Shown piece after piece: positions 62,992 to 64,000 of a stretch of DNA of 64,000 nucleotides. Every line of letters starts with the position of its first letter. Positions within the stretch are counted from its first letter, which is position 1. The notes under the pieces were generated by a model. It had not been told where the DNA came from. It searched no databases and was given only the letters and a program-made list of their open reading frames with translations. This DNA is from Butyrivibrio sp. AC2005. GTDB lineage: Bacteria > Bacillota > Clostridia > Lachnospirales > Lachnospiraceae. The translations under genes and the position numbers were made by a program. Location: NCBI RefSeq assembly GCF_000424145.1, contig NZ_KE384137.1, forward strand, positions 555,740 through 619,739, given 5' to 3'.

Positions 62992-63121
62992 TTTATTATT
63001 CTATCTTCTCCTGCCAATAGGCTTTTTTATTCTATCTTCTCCTGCCAATAGGCTTTATTATTCTATCTTCTCCTGCCAATAGGCTTTTTTATTCTATCTT
63101 CTCCTGCCAATAGGCTTTTTT
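62991..63121 (-). repeat. Four 31-bp tandem repeats attached to element copy 3
   Basis: Units at 62991, 63022, 63053 and 63084 plus a 7-bp partial. Each reads CTTTxTTATTCTATCTTCTC then CTGCCAATAGG, differing only by T/A at one place, alternating A, T, A, T. They are contiguous, without spacers, and lie between the ECF ATPase stop and element copy 3. No gene is present. Confidence 0.92.
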
Positions 63122-63127
63122 ATTTCA

Positions 63128-63871
63128 TTACCGCTGATACCTAAGCGGAAGCTCAAGCCCATGGGCTTCAAGGAGCTCCTTGTTTTTTAGTATAACATCT
63201 GCAGTATCGTCTGCTGCAATTCTTCCATCATGAAGTAATATTACTCTGTCGCAGGTGTCCATGATGAAATCCAGATCATGGGACGCCACTATTTTCAGAC
63301 AGGTTAGTTCACCCAGAATCCCAATGAGATTACGCCTGTTTCTGGGATCAAGCGCTATTGAAGGCTCATCCATTAGTATTATATCAGGCTCCATTGATAA
63401 AATGGTAGCGATTGCAGAAAGCTTTTTCTCACCACCTGAAAGCTTATAATTTTGCTTTTTTCTAAGATTTTCTATATGGACTCTTTTAAGAGCTGTGGTA
63501 ACACGTTTCTCAACTTCTTCCTGCGATAGGCCATAGTTCCTTGGTCCAAATGCTACGTCCTCTTCTACAGTTGCCATAAACAGCTGACTGTCAGAGTCCT
63601 GAAAAACATATCCTATATGCTCTCTTATATGATTAAGGTTAGCTTTATTTACAGCATGTCCCGCAATCTCAAGCTTTCCATCGTAATCAAGGTAAAGTCC
63701 CACAAGAAGCTTTAGCAATGTGGATTTTCCTATTCCGTTTGCACCTATGAGTCCGATTTTCTCACCATCACCGGCATGCAGATTTATATCATACAACACC
63801 TGCTGGTTCCTTTCATAGGAAAAATTGAGATGTTCAATTGTAATTAGTTCTCCGTGAACTCCGGTGTGCAT
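63128..63871 (-). CDS. cbiO: Energy-coupling factor transporter ATPase (CbiO type)
   Basis: About 247 residues. Walker A 'GANGIGKST' near 41, 'VFQDSDSQLFMATVEEDVAFGP' (the Q-loop region typical of CbiO/EcfA), signature 'LSGGEKK' and Walker B 'IILMDEPSIALDP' near 160. It powers a cobalt, nickel or vitamin ECF importer; the membrane partners should lie upstream, outside the window. GAGGGGGA from the dispersed element precedes the ATG at 63871; another ATG at 63883 lies inside the element. The specific substrate is inferred only from resemblance. Confidence 0.88.
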   Translation of the reverse strand: MHTGVHGELITIEHLNFSYERNQQVLYDINLHAGDGEKIGLIGANGIGKSTLLKLLVGLYLDYDGKLEIAGHAVNKANLNHIREHIGYVFQDSDSQLFMATVEEDVAFGPRNYGLSQEEVEKRVTTALKRVHIENLRKKQNYKLSGGEKKLSAIATILSMEPDIILMDEPSIALDPRNRRNLIGILGELTCLKIVASHDLDFIMDTCDRVILLHDGRIAADDTADVILKNKELLEAHGLELPLRYQR

Positions 63872-63875
63872 TGTC

Positions 63876-63920
63876 CCCCTCATCCGGCGCTTCGCGCCAC
63901 CTTCCCCCCTGGGGGAAGGC
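63876..63920 (-). repeat. Dispersed palindromic element, copy 4
   Basis: CCTTCCCCC/GGGGGAAGG-type hairpin and GGCGCGAAGCGCC hairpin on the minus strand, ending in GGATGAGGGG. The end provides the ribosome site of the ECF ATPase gene (six bases from its ATG). Confidence 0.88.
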
Positions 63921-63943
63921 TTAAAAATTATCTGTTCTTTTGC

Positions 63944-64000
63944 AAAAATGTTTAATAATCTCTATTCTTCTGAAAAATGTTTAATAATCTCTATTCTTCT
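63944..64000 (-). repeat. 29-bp tandem repeat attached to element copy 4
   Basis: Two identical copies (the second cut by the window end) of AAAAATGTTTAATAATCTCT plus ATTCTTCTG, contiguous, starting 23 bases beyond the GGGGAAGGC end of element copy 4. Confidence 0.8.

Noticed and set aside
62991..63121. Regular 31-bp repeats resembling a CRISPR array
   Set aside because: The units are contiguous with no spacers and no cas gene is present, so this is a simple tandem repeat.

Overview
The window looks like a chromosomal segment of a low/mid-GC, Gram-positive anaerobe of the family Lachnospiraceae, most likely close to Butyrivibrio or Pseudobutyrivibrio. This is inferred from strong AGGAGG-type ribosome sites, lipobox and LPQTG surface proteins, family types common in rumen and gut clostridia (DUF6465, DUF6320, YARHG), and plant-polysaccharide glycosidases (GH120, GH16, GH36). 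No tRNA, rRNA, prophage, CRISPR array or complete insertion sequence was seen.

Layout: 1-6.4 kb holds the tail of a PucR-type regulator, a lipoprotein, an unrecognised cytoplasmic protein, cardiolipin synthase and a Na/Pi cotransporter preceded by a probably frameshifted small membrane-protein gene. 6.4-7.7 kb is a class B sortase with one small LPQTG substrate. 7.7-15.2 kb is a minus-strand operon: unknown 90-aa protein, diguanylate cyclase, GH120 beta-xylosidase, condensation-fold acyltransferase, DUF6320 zinc-ribbon membrane protein and a pectin-acetylesterase-like hydrolase. 15.3-24.5 kb is housekeeping and transport: PLP homeostasis protein, Nudix hydrolase, MntP, a CDF transporter, a LexA-like small regulator, DUF6465 plus an orphan ParA, an ABC-F ATPase, a sodium:neurotransmitter-type symporter and an AraC regulator.

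24.5-36.4 kb holds a large secreted GH16 beta-glucanase with a carbohydrate-binding module nested inside the catalytic domain, an acyltransferase flanked by short G-rich repeats, and a run of lipoproteins with RsiV/DUF3298-like domains around a 5'-nucleotidase-type phosphoesterase. 36.6-43.2 kb is a classical alpha-galactoside locus: GH36 alpha-galactosidase, two permeases, binding lipoprotein and a divergent AraC regulator. 43-45 kb carries a second CDF transporter and a CoA-type Nudix hydrolase.

45.1-59.0 kb is the most unusual part: a same-strand cluster headed by a membrane HD-GYP phosphodiesterase and made of exported or membrane proteins of unknown role (a 1384-aa VWA protein, a YARHG protein with an Asn-rich linker, and two zinc-ribbon membrane proteins of opposite topology). 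It is the best candidate here for an undescribed envelope system. 59.4-64 kb holds a PD-(D/E)XK family protein with in-frame 21-bp repeats, an exported protein, mnmA, a His-rich CsoR-type repressor and a cobalt/nickel-type ECF ATPase.

Four same-orientation copies of a palindromic element run through the window. Three sit immediately upstream of minus-strand start codons, and in two the repeat end supplies the likely ribosome-binding site. Three copies have short tandem repeats attached to the same end, which suggests a composite dispersed element.
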